64,000 nucleotides of DNA from JAOUJD01 sp963841815 (lineage in GTDB: Bacteria; Pseudomonadota; Gammaproteobacteria; Burkholderiales; Burkholderiaceae_F). The notes under the pieces were generated by a model that worked only from the letters and a program-made list of their open reading frames with translations, searched no databases and was not told the origin of the DNA. Where the stretch lies: assembly GCA_963841815.1 (NCBI GenBank), contig CAWJEE010000027.1, positions 248,001 through 312,000 of the forward strand, written 5' to 3'. Positions 50,016 through 60,046 of this stretch are shown piece by piece (position 1 is the stretch's first letter; each line of letters starts with the position of its first letter). Position numbers and translations under genes: made by a program.

Positions 50016-51847
50016 GCTGCCTCCGGCGCGAGCGGCAGGCAGATCGTGAAGACGGCGCCGCGCGGGCGATTGGGCGCCGCCGCGAGGCGGCCCCCGTGCG
50101 ACGCGACGATGGAGCGCGAGATGGCCAGGCCCATGCCGAGGCCTTCCGGTTTGGTGGTGTAGAAGGCATCGAAGACCTGTTCCGGGTTCTCAGGCAGTCC
50201 GCTGCCGACGTCTTCGATCCGCACGCACGCGGTCACGGCGCCCGCGTACGTGGCGATCTTGATCGTCCGGTCGCCCGCGGCATTACCGGCCATCGCGTCG
50301 CAAGCGTTGTTGATCACGTTGATGAGCACCTGCTCGATCGGCACGCGGTCGGCGAAGACCGCCCTCAATCCCGGTTCGAGCCGCAGGTCGAGCGTGACTC
50401 CGCGCCGCACGAGGTCGGTCCGCACGAACTGCAGGACCGCCTGCACGATCTCGTTCAGCGCCAGCGGCTGCCGCTGCGGCGCGCCGCGCTTCAGCATCCC
50501 GCGCAGGCGCCGGATCACCTGCCCCGCGCGCTCGTCGGCGTCGACGATGTCGCGCAGGATCGCCCGCACCTCGTCGAGGTCGGGATCAGGTCGATCGAGC
50601 ATCAGCTGCGCCGCCTCCGCATTGCTCATGATGATCGCGAGCGGCTGGTTCAGTTCGTGCGCGAGCGCGCCGGACAGCTCGCTCACTGTCGCGACCCGCG
50701 ACAGGTGCTCCAGCTCGACGCGCTGCCGCGCGGTCTCTTCCTCGGCGCGTTTGCGCTCCGTGATGTCGATCGTCGCTCCCATCAGCATCGGCGCCCCGCG
50801 CGGGTCGTCGTGCGGCGCGCCGCGCGCGCCGTACCAGCGCGTCTCGCCCGACGGCAGCACCGCCCGGTACTCCACCGCGGCGCCCCGCGAGTCGCCCTGC
50901 GCCCCCCCGATGAACTCGCGCACGCGATCGCGATCGTCCGGATGCACCGGCGCGAGAACTTCATCGACGTGGTGCTCGCGATCGGCCGCCAGCCCGAACA
51001 TCGACAGCGCCTGCGGCGTCGCCCACAGGCGGCCGGTGGCGCGGTCAACGCTCCACAGTCCCGCGCGCGCCGCCTCGGCCGCGAAGGCAAGCTTCCGTTC
51101 CGATCCCTGCAACGCGATCGTCTTGGCATCCAGCTCCGCCGCCAGTTGCACGGATCGAATGATGTCGAGGCTGAGTTCGTAGCCCATGAACAGGACGACC
51201 GGCAGGAAGAACGGGCTGGCGAGAACCGGCAGCCGCGCCAGTCCCCAGTACGAAAGCACGGCGAAGCCGAGACCGACCGATACGAAGACCACCATGCTGG
51301 CGCCGACCGTCAGCGCGCCGCGTCGCCGGCCGCGTCGCCACGCCGCCCACGCCGCATCCCCGACGTACACGACCAGCACGATCAGCGAGAGCTGCGCGAT
51401 CGCCAGCAGCGGGTTGGTGGTGCCCACGCCCCAGGCGAGGGTCTCGCCCAGCACCGCGATGTGCTCGAGGCCGGTCAGTTCCCGGTAGTTGATGTTGGGA
51501 GTGGAGAAGACGTTGATGGCCAGCGCCACGGTGCGCAGCCCGATTGCCGTCCATCCCAGCCAGGCCCGGCCCGCTCCCAGGTGCAGGCGGACGAAGAACA
51601 CGACCGCGACAAGACTGGTCCAGACAGGCAGGTGATACCACCACAGCCAGCGGCCGAACGTGGCTGGATCGGTCGCGCGGACCATCTGCAGTTCGAAGAA
51701 CGCCATCGCGGCGACGCCGGCGGCGAGCAGCGCGAAGGCGCCGTTCGCGGTCAGCTTGCGCTCCCGCAGCCACACGTGGGCGTGGATCGCAGCCAGCGTC
51801 AGGCACGCGGCCGCGATGACCAACAGCGCTGCGGTGAACCAGCCCAT
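50012..51847 (-). CDS. PAS-domain sensor histidine kinase with MHYT/7TM-like membrane part
   Basis: A kinase of 611 residues. Seven or so N-terminal helices (residues 1-225) form a membrane sensor. A PAS domain follows (AAEAARAGLWSVDRATGRLWA to the PAC end ATIDITERKRAEEE). The HisKA H-box has H397 (ALAHELNQPLAII), and the ATPase domain has the N-box NVINNACDAM and G-boxes DVGSGLP and GLGMGLAIS. The ligand is unknown. It heads a seven-gene minus-strand run; the FixJ-like regulator overlaps its stop. Confidence 0.93.
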   Translation of the reverse strand: MGWFTAALLVIAAACLTLAAIHAHVWLRERKLTANGAFALLAAGVAAMAFFELQMVRATDPATFGRWLWWYHLPVWTSLVAVVFFVRLHLGAGRAWLGWTAIGLRTVALAINVFSTPNINYRELTGLEHIAVLGETLAWGVGTTNPLLAIAQLSLIVLVVYVGDAAWAAWRRGRRRGALTVGASMVVFVSVGLGFAVLSYWGLARLPVLASPFFLPVVLFMGYELSLDIIRSVQLAAELDAKTIALQGSERKLAFAAEAARAGLWSVDRATGRLWATPQALSMFGLAADREHHVDEVLAPVHPDDRDRVREFIGGAQGDSRGAAVEYRAVLPSGETRWYGARGAPHDDPRGAPMLMGATIDITERKRAEEETARQRVELEHLSRVATVSELSGALAHELNQPLAIIMSNAEAAQLMLDRPDPDLDEVRAILRDIVDADERAGQVIRRLRGMLKRGAPQRQPLALNEIVQAVLQFVRTDLVRRGVTLDLRLEPGLRAVFADRVPIEQVLINVINNACDAMAGNAAGDRTIKIATYAGAVTACVRIEDVGSGLPENPEQVFDAFYTTKPEGLGMGLAISRSIVASHGGRLAAAPNRPRGAVFTICLPLAPEAA

Positions 51848-51957
51848 CGTTGCCCTTGCACGGCGTGCGGCGCCGGGTCAACCGGACTCTCGTGTCCGGC
51901 GGCGGGATTATGCAGTGGGGTGGCGCGCGGGCGATCGCGATCCGGTGGCGACTCGGA

Positions 51958-52255
51958 TCACGCGGACCGCCTGACTCCGGCAAGCACTACGAGTCCTTCC
52001 GGCGGCATCTCTCCGCCGAACGCCGGCTCGACCCGCGCATCGACGCCGTTCTCGTTCAGGATCCGCCGGGCCGCGTCCGCCTCGAACGTCAAGTTCGAGT
52101 GATGTTCGTCGCTGCGCCGCCAGAGCTCGCCAACGCGCCGGAACACCGTGATCTCGCGGTCGAAGCGGTGCGGGCCGGGCCGCGAGAAATGCGTGACGAT
52201 GGCCCAGTCGTCCTCGACCCGCGCGTCATCGGCAGCTCTCCTGGCGCACGGTCAT
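51958..52255 (-). pseudogene. C-terminal remnant of a SAM-dependent methyltransferase
   Basis: ATG 52255 overlaps the stop of the META-domain gene (ATGA) and gives MTVRQES, which is then lost. From about 52225 another frame reads DDWAIVTHFSRPGPHRFDRE, ELWRRSDEHHSNLTFEADAA and EPAFGGEMPPEGLVVLAGV to the TGA at 51958. This resembles the last ~85 residues of class I methyltransferases of the 'YDxxAxxYD' type, but the SAM-binding Rossmann part (DxGxGxG) is absent. Either an internal deletion has occurred or the assembly has dropped about 450 bp. The total of 298 bases also implies one frame shift. Confidence 0.6.
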
Positions 52256-53531
52256 CGCTGTCGCCGCGCGGTGATCTTCCGCCCGCGGTCGTCGTGCAGC
52301 ACCAGCGCGCCGGTGTCGCCGATGTCGAACCGCTGCACCCGCTGCAGGATGTCCAGGAAGCGCGCTCCTGCTCCATCAGCGACGGCGCGCAGCTCGTCAT
52401 CGTCGTCGCGGTCGCGCCGATCGTCAGGCTCTCGCCGGTCAGCTTGTACGTGGTGGTGTAGGCGTTGCACGACGCCCGGCCGGCCAGCCGCCCGTCCACG
52501 CCGAAGTCCAGCGTCGCGCGCGAGCGGTCGATCAGCGTGCCGCCGATGTCCTCGACCACCCACTCGACGCCGGTCAGCAGCGACTCCGGTTCGCCGCCGC
52601 AGCCGCGGAAGGTGCGCCCGCTGACGACGACCTCGGCCGTCAGGGGATGCGGCATGCCGCTCATCGTGTCGCGGCACACGCGCGGCGCCAGCGCGACGTT
52701 GATCGACCGGCCGTTGACGATCCCGGCGTGCTGCCGCACCCCGTTGACGAACTGCGCCGGCGGCGCGGTGCCCTCGATGCGCAGGTCCGGCCCGACGAAC
52801 AGCAGCGCCGTCCCGAGTTCGAGGCGCCAGTTCGGCTCGTTGCCGCGTGCGCGCACGGCATCCGGCGCGTCGCGCACCACCGTGCATTCGGGCAGCGCCT
52901 CGCCGCGCAGCGTCAGCGTCGCGCGATCGCCCTTGACCCAGAGCTGCGTGGCCGGGTCGCTCGCCGCCTCGTAGCGCGCGCCCGACGCGCTGACCACGGA
53001 CTTCATCTCGAAGCGTTCGCCGTCGATCGTCAGGCGGGTCACGTCGTCTCCGCCGCGCCGCACGATGCCGACGCGCGCGGTCCGCGGGCCGCAGTCGAGG
53101 CGCGACGCGAACGCGACCGCCTCCCACGGCCGCAGCATCAGCGCGCCGGCGTTCACGTCGCCGCGCGCCAGGCGCACGTCGACCGGATCGCTGAGCCACA
53201 TTGCCTGGCCGCGCGATGAACCGCGCCGCGCAGCGCGTAGCCGGTGTCGCCGCGCAGCGCGGCGCGCTGCACGCGCAGCTCGAATGCGATCGGCGCCTGG
53301 CGGCCGTCGAGCGCGATGCGCTGCTCGGCGATCACGCGGCCGTCCTGCGGCCGGGTCAGCTCGACGATCGCGATGGCGTCGGGCGGCAGCGCGATGCGTG
53401 CGCGCGACGCGAGTTCGCCGCGGATCAGCATCACGCCGTCGGTCGCCGGCGGGCCGCCCGAGGCACAGCCGGACGATCCATGCGAGCGGGATCCACAGCA
53501 ACATGGTCGGCCAAGGAAGGCGTCGTGTCAT
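52252..53531 (-). CDS. Four-domain envelope protein (YbaY - MliC - COG3650 - META), frame-broken
   Basis: A secreted or lipid-anchored protein of about 425 residues. After an N-terminal hydrophobic segment (MLLWIPLAWIVRLCL), a YbaY/YscW-like domain reads VMLIRGELASRARIALPPDA. Next comes an MliC-like lysozyme-inhibitor module (AVAFASRLDCGPRTARVGIV), then a COG3650-like module (ARGNEPNWRLELG to RTFRGCGG), and a C-terminal META/HslJ domain (WVVEDIGGTLIDRS, SCNAYTTTYKL, FLDILQRVQRFDI). Frame breaks near 53455, 53210 and 52370 separate these parts. Start ATG 53531. The modules are all linked to envelope stress or defence against host lysozyme. Domain assignment is by pattern and would need a profile search. 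Confidence 0.72.
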
Positions 53532-53703
53532 CGGAAGGTCCTCTTCTCAGTGCGCTTCACCGCATCGGCCGCGGATGCTACCGGGTCGGCACGAATCGCC
53601 GCCCGGCGGCACCCGCTCGCGCGGAGCGCTGCGGTCCGACTCGGCATAATTGCATCCATAACAACGACCCCGCCCTCGGACTAGGGCCCACGGGGAGACC
53701 ACT

Positions 53704-54309
53704 CTGAAGTTCCTGCTTCCCATCGTCTGGCTGGTGCGCCTGCTGGTCGGCGCGTACCCGCGGTGGATCGGTTCTGCGCCGACCGCCACGCAGCGCATCT
53801 ACTTCGCCAATCACACCAGCCACATGGACACGGTGGTGCTGTGGGCCGCGCTGCCGTCGGCGCTGCGCGCGAACACGCGCCCGGTCGCCGCGAAGGACTA
53901 CTGGGACCGGCCGGGCATCCGCGGAGCGATCGCGCGGGACGAACTGAACGTGGTGATGGTCGACCGCGCCCGCGACGATCCGGACGCCGACCCGCTGCAG
54001 ACGCTGCGCGAGGCGCTCGAGCACGGCTTCTCGCTGATCATCTTTCCGGAGGGAACGCGTTCGGCGCAGGAGTTTCCCAATCCGTTCAAGTCCGGCCTGT
54101 ACCACCTCGCCTCCGAGTTCCCGAACGTCGAACTGATCCCGGTGTACATCGAGAACCTCCACCGCAGCATGCCGAAGGGCGCCCTCATCCCCGTGCCGGC
54201 GATCTGCACCGTGCGCTTCGGCGCGCCGCTCGAGCGCATCGCCGGCGAGGACAAGACCGTGTTCCTCGAACGCGCGCGCGCGGCGGTCATCGCACTGGAA
54301 GCGGACTGA
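53704..54309 (+). CDS. PlsC-like 1-acyl-sn-glycerol-3-phosphate acyltransferase
   Basis: An acyltransferase of 201 residues. The HX4D motif (NHTSHMD) and the block IIFPEGTRSAQ are diagnostic of the PlsC family, which makes phosphatidic acid. The best start is an unusual CTG at 53704 (then KFLLPIVWLVRLLVGAY) preceded by GGGGAGA 6 bases upstream; the next possible start is GTG 53734, which would cut the N-terminal helix. It overlaps the following cdsA-like gene (TGATG), consistent with consecutive steps in phospholipid synthesis. CATAAT at 53645-53650 may be a -10 box. Confidence 0.88.
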   Translation: MKFLLPIVWLVRLLVGAYPRWIGSAPTATQRIYFANHTSHMDTVVLWAALPSALRANTRPVAAKDYWDRPGIRGAIARDELNVVMVDRARDDPDADPLQTLREALEHGFSLIIFPEGTRSAQEFPNPFKSGLYHLASEFPNVELIPVYIENLHRSMPKGALIPVPAICTVRFGAPLERIAGEDKTVFLERARAAVIALEAD

Positions 54310-55256
54310 TGCGGCAGCTGACGCTCAACGAAACCTTCCTCGCGGTGCTGGCCGGGCTGGTCGCGCTGTCGGTCGCCGTCACCGTCCTCGGCTCCTGGCT
54401 CAGCCGCCGGACGATCGACCCGGTCCAGCAGCAGCGGCTGGCGCTCGTGAACTCGCGGATGCGCGCGTCGTGGTCGATCGTCGCGGTGTTCTCGGTCGCG
54501 TTCGCGCTGGGCACCGGCGCCCTGCTCTTCGTGTTCGCGCTGGCGTCGTTCTTCGCGCTGCGCAACTTCGTGTCGCTGACGCCGATCCGTCCCGCCGACC
54601 ACTGGGCGCTGGTGCTGGCCTTCTACGTGATCACGCCGCTGCACTACGTGCTGATCGGGATCGGCTACATCGGCACCTTCACGGTCTTCATACCGGTCTA
54701 CGTCTTCCTGCTGCTGCCGGTGGTGATGGCGCTGAAGCAGGACAACGAGCGCTACCTCGAGCGCGTCGCCAAGGTCCAGTGGGGCCTGATGATCTGCGTG
54801 TACTGCATCAGCCACGCGCCGGCGATCCTGCAGATCGGATCGCCGGAGGTCGGCGAGCGCGGCCCGCTGCTGCTCGCGTACTTCCTGCTCGTGCTCTACA
54901 TCGCCGACCTGGCCCAGGTGATCTCGAGCGCCGTGCTCGGCGGCACGCCGCTGAGGTCCGACCCGAACAAGACGTGGGCCGGCGTCATGGTGGCGGCGAC
55001 CGTGGCCGGCCTGCTCGGCACCGCGCTGTGGTGGATGACGCCGTACCGCTGGTGGCAGTCGACGCTGATGTCGATCATCGTCGCGGGCTCGGGCTTCCTG
55101 GGCTCGGTGGTGTTGTCTTCCGTAAAGAAGAGCCTGGGCGCGCGCGACTGGGACACCGGCATCGTCGGCGTGCGCGCGGTGCTCGATCGGCTGGACGCGC
55201 TTGCCTTCGCCGCGCCGGTCTTCTTCCACCTGACGGCGTGGCTGTACAGCCGATGA
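54309..55256 (+). CDS. CdsA-like phosphatidate cytidylyltransferase
   Basis: An integral membrane enzyme of 315 residues with about eight helices, which would convert phosphatidic acid to CDP-diacylglycerol. The C-terminal signature region (SSVKKSLGARDWDTGIVGVRAVLDRLDAL) keeps S, K, D and the final DR-D. The usual KR...KD-PGHGG core is altered to KK...RD and VGVRA. It is a divergent member, and full activity is not certain. The ATG at 54309 overlaps the stop of the plsC gene. Confidence 0.82.
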   Translation: MRQLTLNETFLAVLAGLVALSVAVTVLGSWLSRRTIDPVQQQRLALVNSRMRASWSIVAVFSVAFALGTGALLFVFALASFFALRNFVSLTPIRPADHWALVLAFYVITPLHYVLIGIGYIGTFTVFIPVYVFLLLPVVMALKQDNERYLERVAKVQWGLMICVYCISHAPAILQIGSPEVGERGPLLLAYFLLVLYIADLAQVISSAVLGGTPLRSDPNKTWAGVMVAATVAGLLGTALWWMTPYRWWQSTLMSIIVAGSGFLGSVVLSSVKKSLGARDWDTGIVGVRAVLDRLDALAFAAPVFFHLTAWLYSR

Positions 55257-55296
55257 TCGCCAACGCCCGCCAACGCCGCTTCGCGCCGCGCTCTCG

Positions 55297-56430
55297 ATGA
55301 GCGACGAGCCGTTCCTGCCGCTGGCGCGGCCCGAGATCGACGAGCAGACCATCCGCGGCGTGGCCGACGTTCTGCGCTCAGGCGTTCTCACGACCGGCCG
55401 CGTCGCCGCGGAGTTCGAGGCGGCGCTGTCCGAACTCTTTCGCGGCCGGACGGTGCGCGTGTTCAACTCCGGCGCGGTGACGATCGAAGTGGCGTTGAGG
55501 ATGCTCGGCATCGACGAAGGCCACGAAATCATCACGACGCCGCTGGCGTGGGCCGCGACGGCCAACGCGGTGCTCAAGGTCGGCGCCCGGCCGGTGTTCG
55601 TCGACATCGACCCGACGACGCGCCACATCGATCCCGCGCTCATCGAGGCCGCGATCACGCCGCGCACGCGCGCGATCCTGCCGGCTCACCTGGCCGGCGC
55701 CCCGTGCGACCTCGACGCCATCCACGCGATCGCCCACGTGCACGGGCTGCGCGTGGTCGAGGATGCGTCCCACGCCATCGACGCGTCGTGGCGCGGCAAG
55801 CGCATCGGCAGCTTCGGCGACTACGCCTCGTTCTCGTTCCACGCGAGCCAGAACATCACCAGCATCGAAGGCGGCTGCCTGGTGATGCCGGCCGACGCCG
55901 AGGTCGCCCAGGCCGAGACGCTGCGCGTGCAGGGAGTCTCGCGCAATGGCCTCGACGGCATGGACGTCGACGTCGTCGGCGGCAGCTCGTACCTGACCGA
56001 CGTCGCGGCGCGGGTCGGCCTCGGGCAGATGCCGCGGCTGGCGGCGTTCACGGCACGCCGCCGCGCGCTCGCGCAGCGCTACTTCGAGCTGTTCGACAAG
56101 ATCGGCGCGATCGACTGGGACGTCCAGCTGCCGGTGCGCGACTTCGAGAACCCGAACTGGCACCTGTTCCAGATCGTGCTGCCGCCGGCGGTGCCGCGCG
56201 CGGCCTTCATGCAGGAACTGAAGGACCGGGGCATCGGCACCGGCGTCCACTACCCGGCGATGCACCTGTTCACGCTCTACCGGCGGTTGGGATGGAAGGA
56301 GGGCGACTTCCCGCACGCCGAGCGGATCGGCCGCTCGATCGTCTCGCTGCCGCTGTTTCCGTCGATGGACGACGCCGATGTCCAGCGCGTGGTCGAAGCC
56401 ATCGACGACACGCTCCACCGCCTCGTCTGA
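55297..56430 (+). CDS. DegT/DnrJ/EryC1/StrS family protein with catalytic Lys replaced by Gln
   Basis: A 377-residue fold-type I protein of the sugar aminotransferase family. Family blocks are ITTPLAWAATANAVLKVGARPVFVDID, VVEDASHAIDA and the active-site region SFHASQNITSIEGG. In active relatives the residue after SFHxx is Lys, which binds PLP; here it is Q185 (CAG, 55849-55851). A single A-to-C change would convert AAG to CAG, so error is possible. If real, the protein is not a normal transaminase; other members with a replaced Lys act as dehydratases or sensors. It lies 40 bp after cdsA. Confidence 0.87.
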   Translation: MSDEPFLPLARPEIDEQTIRGVADVLRSGVLTTGRVAAEFEAALSELFRGRTVRVFNSGAVTIEVALRMLGIDEGHEIITTPLAWAATANAVLKVGARPVFVDIDPTTRHIDPALIEAAITPRTRAILPAHLAGAPCDLDAIHAIAHVHGLRVVEDASHAIDASWRGKRIGSFGDYASFSFHASQNITSIEGGCLVMPADAEVAQAETLRVQGVSRNGLDGMDVDVVGGSSYLTDVAARVGLGQMPRLAAFTARRRALAQRYFELFDKIGAIDWDVQLPVRDFENPNWHLFQIVLPPAVPRAAFMQELKDRGIGTGVHYPAMHLFTLYRRLGWKEGDFPHAERIGRSIVSLPLFPSMDDADVQRVVEAIDDTLHRLV

Positions 56431-56451
56431 GGGAACGCCGGCCCGCTCGAC

Positions 56452-56481
56452 TTGCCCGCTCGACCCCGCGTGCGGTACAGT
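56452..56481 (+). promoter_or_regulatory. Possible sigma-70 promoter of the aroG leader
   Basis: TTGCCC (56452-56457) and TACAGT (56476-56481), 18 bases apart, each match four of six consensus bases. They lie 10 bases before the leader peptide ATG, so the start of transcription would be close to it. Weak evidence by itself. Confidence 0.35.
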
Positions 56482-56490
56482 CGCATCGCC

Positions 56491-56574
56491 ATGACGCGCT
56501 TCGCTTCCTTCTTCTCGCACTACTTTTTCGGCTTCTTCCGGCCACAGGCGGAACGAGTCGCGCGACGCACGTAA
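56491..56574 (+). CDS. Phe-rich attenuator leader peptide
   Basis: A 27-residue reading frame, MTRFASFFSHYFFGFF and then a basic tail to the TAA. It has seven Phe (six within ten positions) and one Tyr. It is followed 20 bases later by a rho-independent terminator and then a DAHP synthase gene. That is the classic arrangement for attenuation by charged tRNA-Phe. There is no strong Shine-Dalgarno. The peptide itself needs no function beyond stalling the ribosome. Confidence 0.85.
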   Translation: MTRFASFFSHYFFGFFRPQAERVARRT

Positions 56575-56593
56575 CAAGGGCAGAACCGACACC

Positions 56594-56628
56594 AACCGCC
56601 AGGCCGAAATCCCTGGCGGTTTTTTTTT
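56594..56628 (+). terminator. Attenuator terminator before the DAHP synthase gene
   Basis: AACCGCCAGG (56594-56603), an 8-base loop, then CCTGGCGGTT (56612-56621) and a run of nine T (56620-56628): a textbook intrinsic terminator. It follows the Phe-rich leader and precedes the gene by 50 bp. GGCGG at 56547-56551 could pair with CCGCC in the left arm as part of an antiterminator, which I did not fully resolve. Confidence 0.92.
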
Positions 56629-56679
56629 GGCCAGGACGGTGCCGGCAACGAAAGACCGACCATGGATGGAGCTCGAGCA

Positions 56680-57756
<1,077 letters not shown>

Positions 57757-57870
57757 GCCTGGGGGCGGCGGCGATGAGTTGGATTCCAAGGCATCCCCCC
57801 GGAAAGAAGAGAATCATCGGCCTGACGCTGGCGCTGGCCAGCATCGATTCCGTCAACTCGACTCGGCCCC

Positions 57871-58746
57871 ATGCGGACCCCTTCCTTGCCACAGCAAACT
57901 CGACGCAGCTTGATCCTCGCCACGGGCGCCGCGCTGCTTTCCAGACGCGCGTTCGCCGTCGCACCGTCGACTGTGCTCCCGCGTGCAGCGAGCGTGCCGG
58001 GCGGGGTGGCGCGCGTGGGCCTGGGCGCAGCCGAGCCGGCGCCGGTGGCGCGGTTCGGTGAACATCGCGTGCTGGTGCAGCGCGAGGGCGCCGAGTGGAC
58101 GGCCTTCGTCGGCATTCCCCTCGCGCAGAAGGCCGGCGCCAGGCTCAGGCTGCTGGTGCAGCGCCCGGGCGGCGCAGCCGAGACACTGGAGTTCCGGGTC
58201 GGTGCCAAGTCGTATGCATCGCAGCACCTGAAGGTGCCGCCCGACAAGGTCGAGCTGTCGAAGGAAGACCTGGCGCGGTATGAACGGGAGCGCGCGCGGC
58301 TGGCGCAGATCGTTGCCACCTTCACGGACTCGGCTTCGGTGCCGCTGGCCATGCGGCCGCCGGCACCGGGCAGCCGCTCCAGTTCCTTCGGCCTGCGCCG
58401 CTACTTCAATGGCCGCCCGCGCAATCCGCACACCGGCATGGACATCGCGGCGCCGACGGGGACCCCGGTGGTGGCGGCCACGGGCGGCCGCGTGCTCGAC
58501 ACCGGCGACTACTTCTTCCCCGGCCGCACCGTCATCCTCGATCATGGCCAGGGGCTGCTGTCGCTGTACGCACACCTGAGCGAGATCGACGCACAGGCGC
58601 AGCAACTCGTGGCGGCGGGCGAGCCGATCGGCAAGGTGGGGGCCACCGGCCGCGTCACCGGCCCGCACCTGCACTTCTCCGTCTACCTCAACGCCGTCGC
58701 GGTGGATCCGGCGCTGTTCCTGCCGCCCGAGCCGGCGGCGCGTTAG
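57871..58746 (+). CDS. M23 family metallopeptidase
   Basis: A cell-wall endopeptidase-like protein of 291 residues. The N-terminal TRRSLILATGAALLSRRAFA has a twin-arginine character and a hydrophobic core, so it is exported. The zinc ligands are in NPHTGMDIAAP (H...D) and GPHLHFSVYLN (HxH). The strand block SSSFGLRRYFNGRPRNPH and the lid are typical of LytM/M23. It probably cleaves peptidoglycan cross-links. It follows aroG after 114 bp without clear linkage; Shine-Dalgarno support is weak. Confidence 0.9.
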   Translation: MRTPSLPQQTRRSLILATGAALLSRRAFAVAPSTVLPRAASVPGGVARVGLGAAEPAPVARFGEHRVLVQREGAEWTAFVGIPLAQKAGARLRLLVQRPGGAAETLEFRVGAKSYASQHLKVPPDKVELSKEDLARYERERARLAQIVATFTDSASVPLAMRPPAPGSRSSSFGLRRYFNGRPRNPHTGMDIAAPTGTPVVAATGGRVLDTGDYFFPGRTVILDHGQGLLSLYAHLSEIDAQAQQLVAAGEPIGKVGATGRVTGPHLHFSVYLNAVAVDPALFLPPEPAAR

Positions 58747-58915
58747 GTGTGAAGCGCAACCGAATTCGTCCGCCGAACCGATCCGCAGCGCACGTCTCCC
58801 CAGGGCGAATGCGACGAACTGCGCCAGCGTGCGATGGACGGAGGGCTTTCCCGGATTGTCCGGTGCAAGATCGCCGCCATCTTTCGCACTTCGCCCCCTC
58901 CACAGGAACCTGCCC

Positions 58916-59908
58916 ATGAACACTGCCGACCAGAACGCCCTGCTGACCATCGCCCTGCTGGCGGCCTTCGCCGACGGCAGCAAGGGCGACGCGGAGCGCG
59001 CCGAGGTCAAGCGCGTGGCCGAGTCGCTGGGCGACGCGCAGATCAACATGGCGGCGCTGTACCAGGACGTGCTGCTCAAGCGCGCCACCGTCGCGAGCGC
59101 CGCCGCGGCCTTGTCTGCGCCGGAGGTCAGGCAGCTTGCGTTCGAGTTGGCGGTGGGGGTGTGCGACGCCGACGGCCTGCGCAACGAGGCCGAAACGCGC
59201 TTTCTTGCCGAACTGGGTCAGGCGCTCGGCCTCACCCAGCCGCAGATCGCCGAACCGGCGGCCACCGCCGATGCGCTCGCCACCCTGCCGCTGGAGGACA
59301 TCGTCGGCCAGCCGGCCGCGGCAACGGCTGCGACGGTCGCAACGGCTGCCGCAGAGAGCGCAGGACCGGTAGTCGCCAGCGTCGCGGCCCGCAGCGACGC
59401 CGAACTCGACAAGTCGATCCTCAACTACTCGATCCTGAACGGGGCGCTGGAGTTGCTGCCGCAATCGATGGCGAGCATGGCCATCATTCCGCTGCAGATG
59501 AAGATGGTCTATCGGATCGGCAAGGCGCACGGCTACGAACTCGACCGGGGGCACATCAAGGACCTGCTGGCCACGATGGGCGTGGGACTGACCGGCCAGT
59601 ACCTCGAGGAGATCGGCCGCAAGGTGATCGGCGGGCTGTTGGGCAAGGTGGCGGGCCGGATGGCGGGTGGCCTCGCGAGCGGCGCGACCGGCGCGGCGTT
59701 CTCGTTCGCAACGACCTACGCGCTGGGGCAGGTGGCCAGGCGCTACTACGCCGGCGGCCGCACCATGTCCACACAGATGCTCAAGGACACCTACGCCTCG
59801 ATGTTCACGCAGGCCAAGGGACTGCAGGCGCAGTACGCGCCGCAGATCGAGCAGCAGGCGCGGACGGTGGACGTCAGCAAGATCGTGCAGATGGTGCGCG
59901 CCAGCTGA
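58916..59908 (+). CDS. TerB-like / DUF697-like protein of unknown function
   Basis: A protein of 330 residues. The N-terminal 120 residues are helical, with the TerB pattern (ALLTIALLAAFADGSKGDAERAEVKRVAE; ELAVGVCDADGLRNEAETRFLAELG). An Ala-rich linker follows. The C-terminal 150 residues resemble DUF697, with MASMAIIPLQMKMVYRIGKAHGYEL and glycine-rich membrane-like segments ending LGQVARRYYAGG. TerB domains occur in tellurite and stress-related membrane complexes; no function is known here. Start ATG 58916 has AGGAA 6 bases upstream. Confidence 0.75.
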   Translation: MNTADQNALLTIALLAAFADGSKGDAERAEVKRVAESLGDAQINMAALYQDVLLKRATVASAAAALSAPEVRQLAFELAVGVCDADGLRNEAETRFLAELGQALGLTQPQIAEPAATADALATLPLEDIVGQPAAATAATVATAAAESAGPVVASVAARSDAELDKSILNYSILNGALELLPQSMASMAIIPLQMKMVYRIGKAHGYELDRGHIKDLLATMGVGLTGQYLEEIGRKVIGGLLGKVAGRMAGGLASGATGAAFSFATTYALGQVARRYYAGGRTMSTQMLKDTYASMFTQAKGLQAQYAPQIEQQARTVDVSKIVQMVRAS

Positions 59909-60046
59909 CGCGCTGCGTTTCCCGTACGCGAAGCCGCGGGTGAGCACGGGGGCGCAAGCAACCCCAGCTATCCTTCATGCTCAATTCTCGGGCCACTTCG
60001 GCAGTGTTCAAATCGGGGCGTCAATCCAGACGTTAAGGAGACTCGG

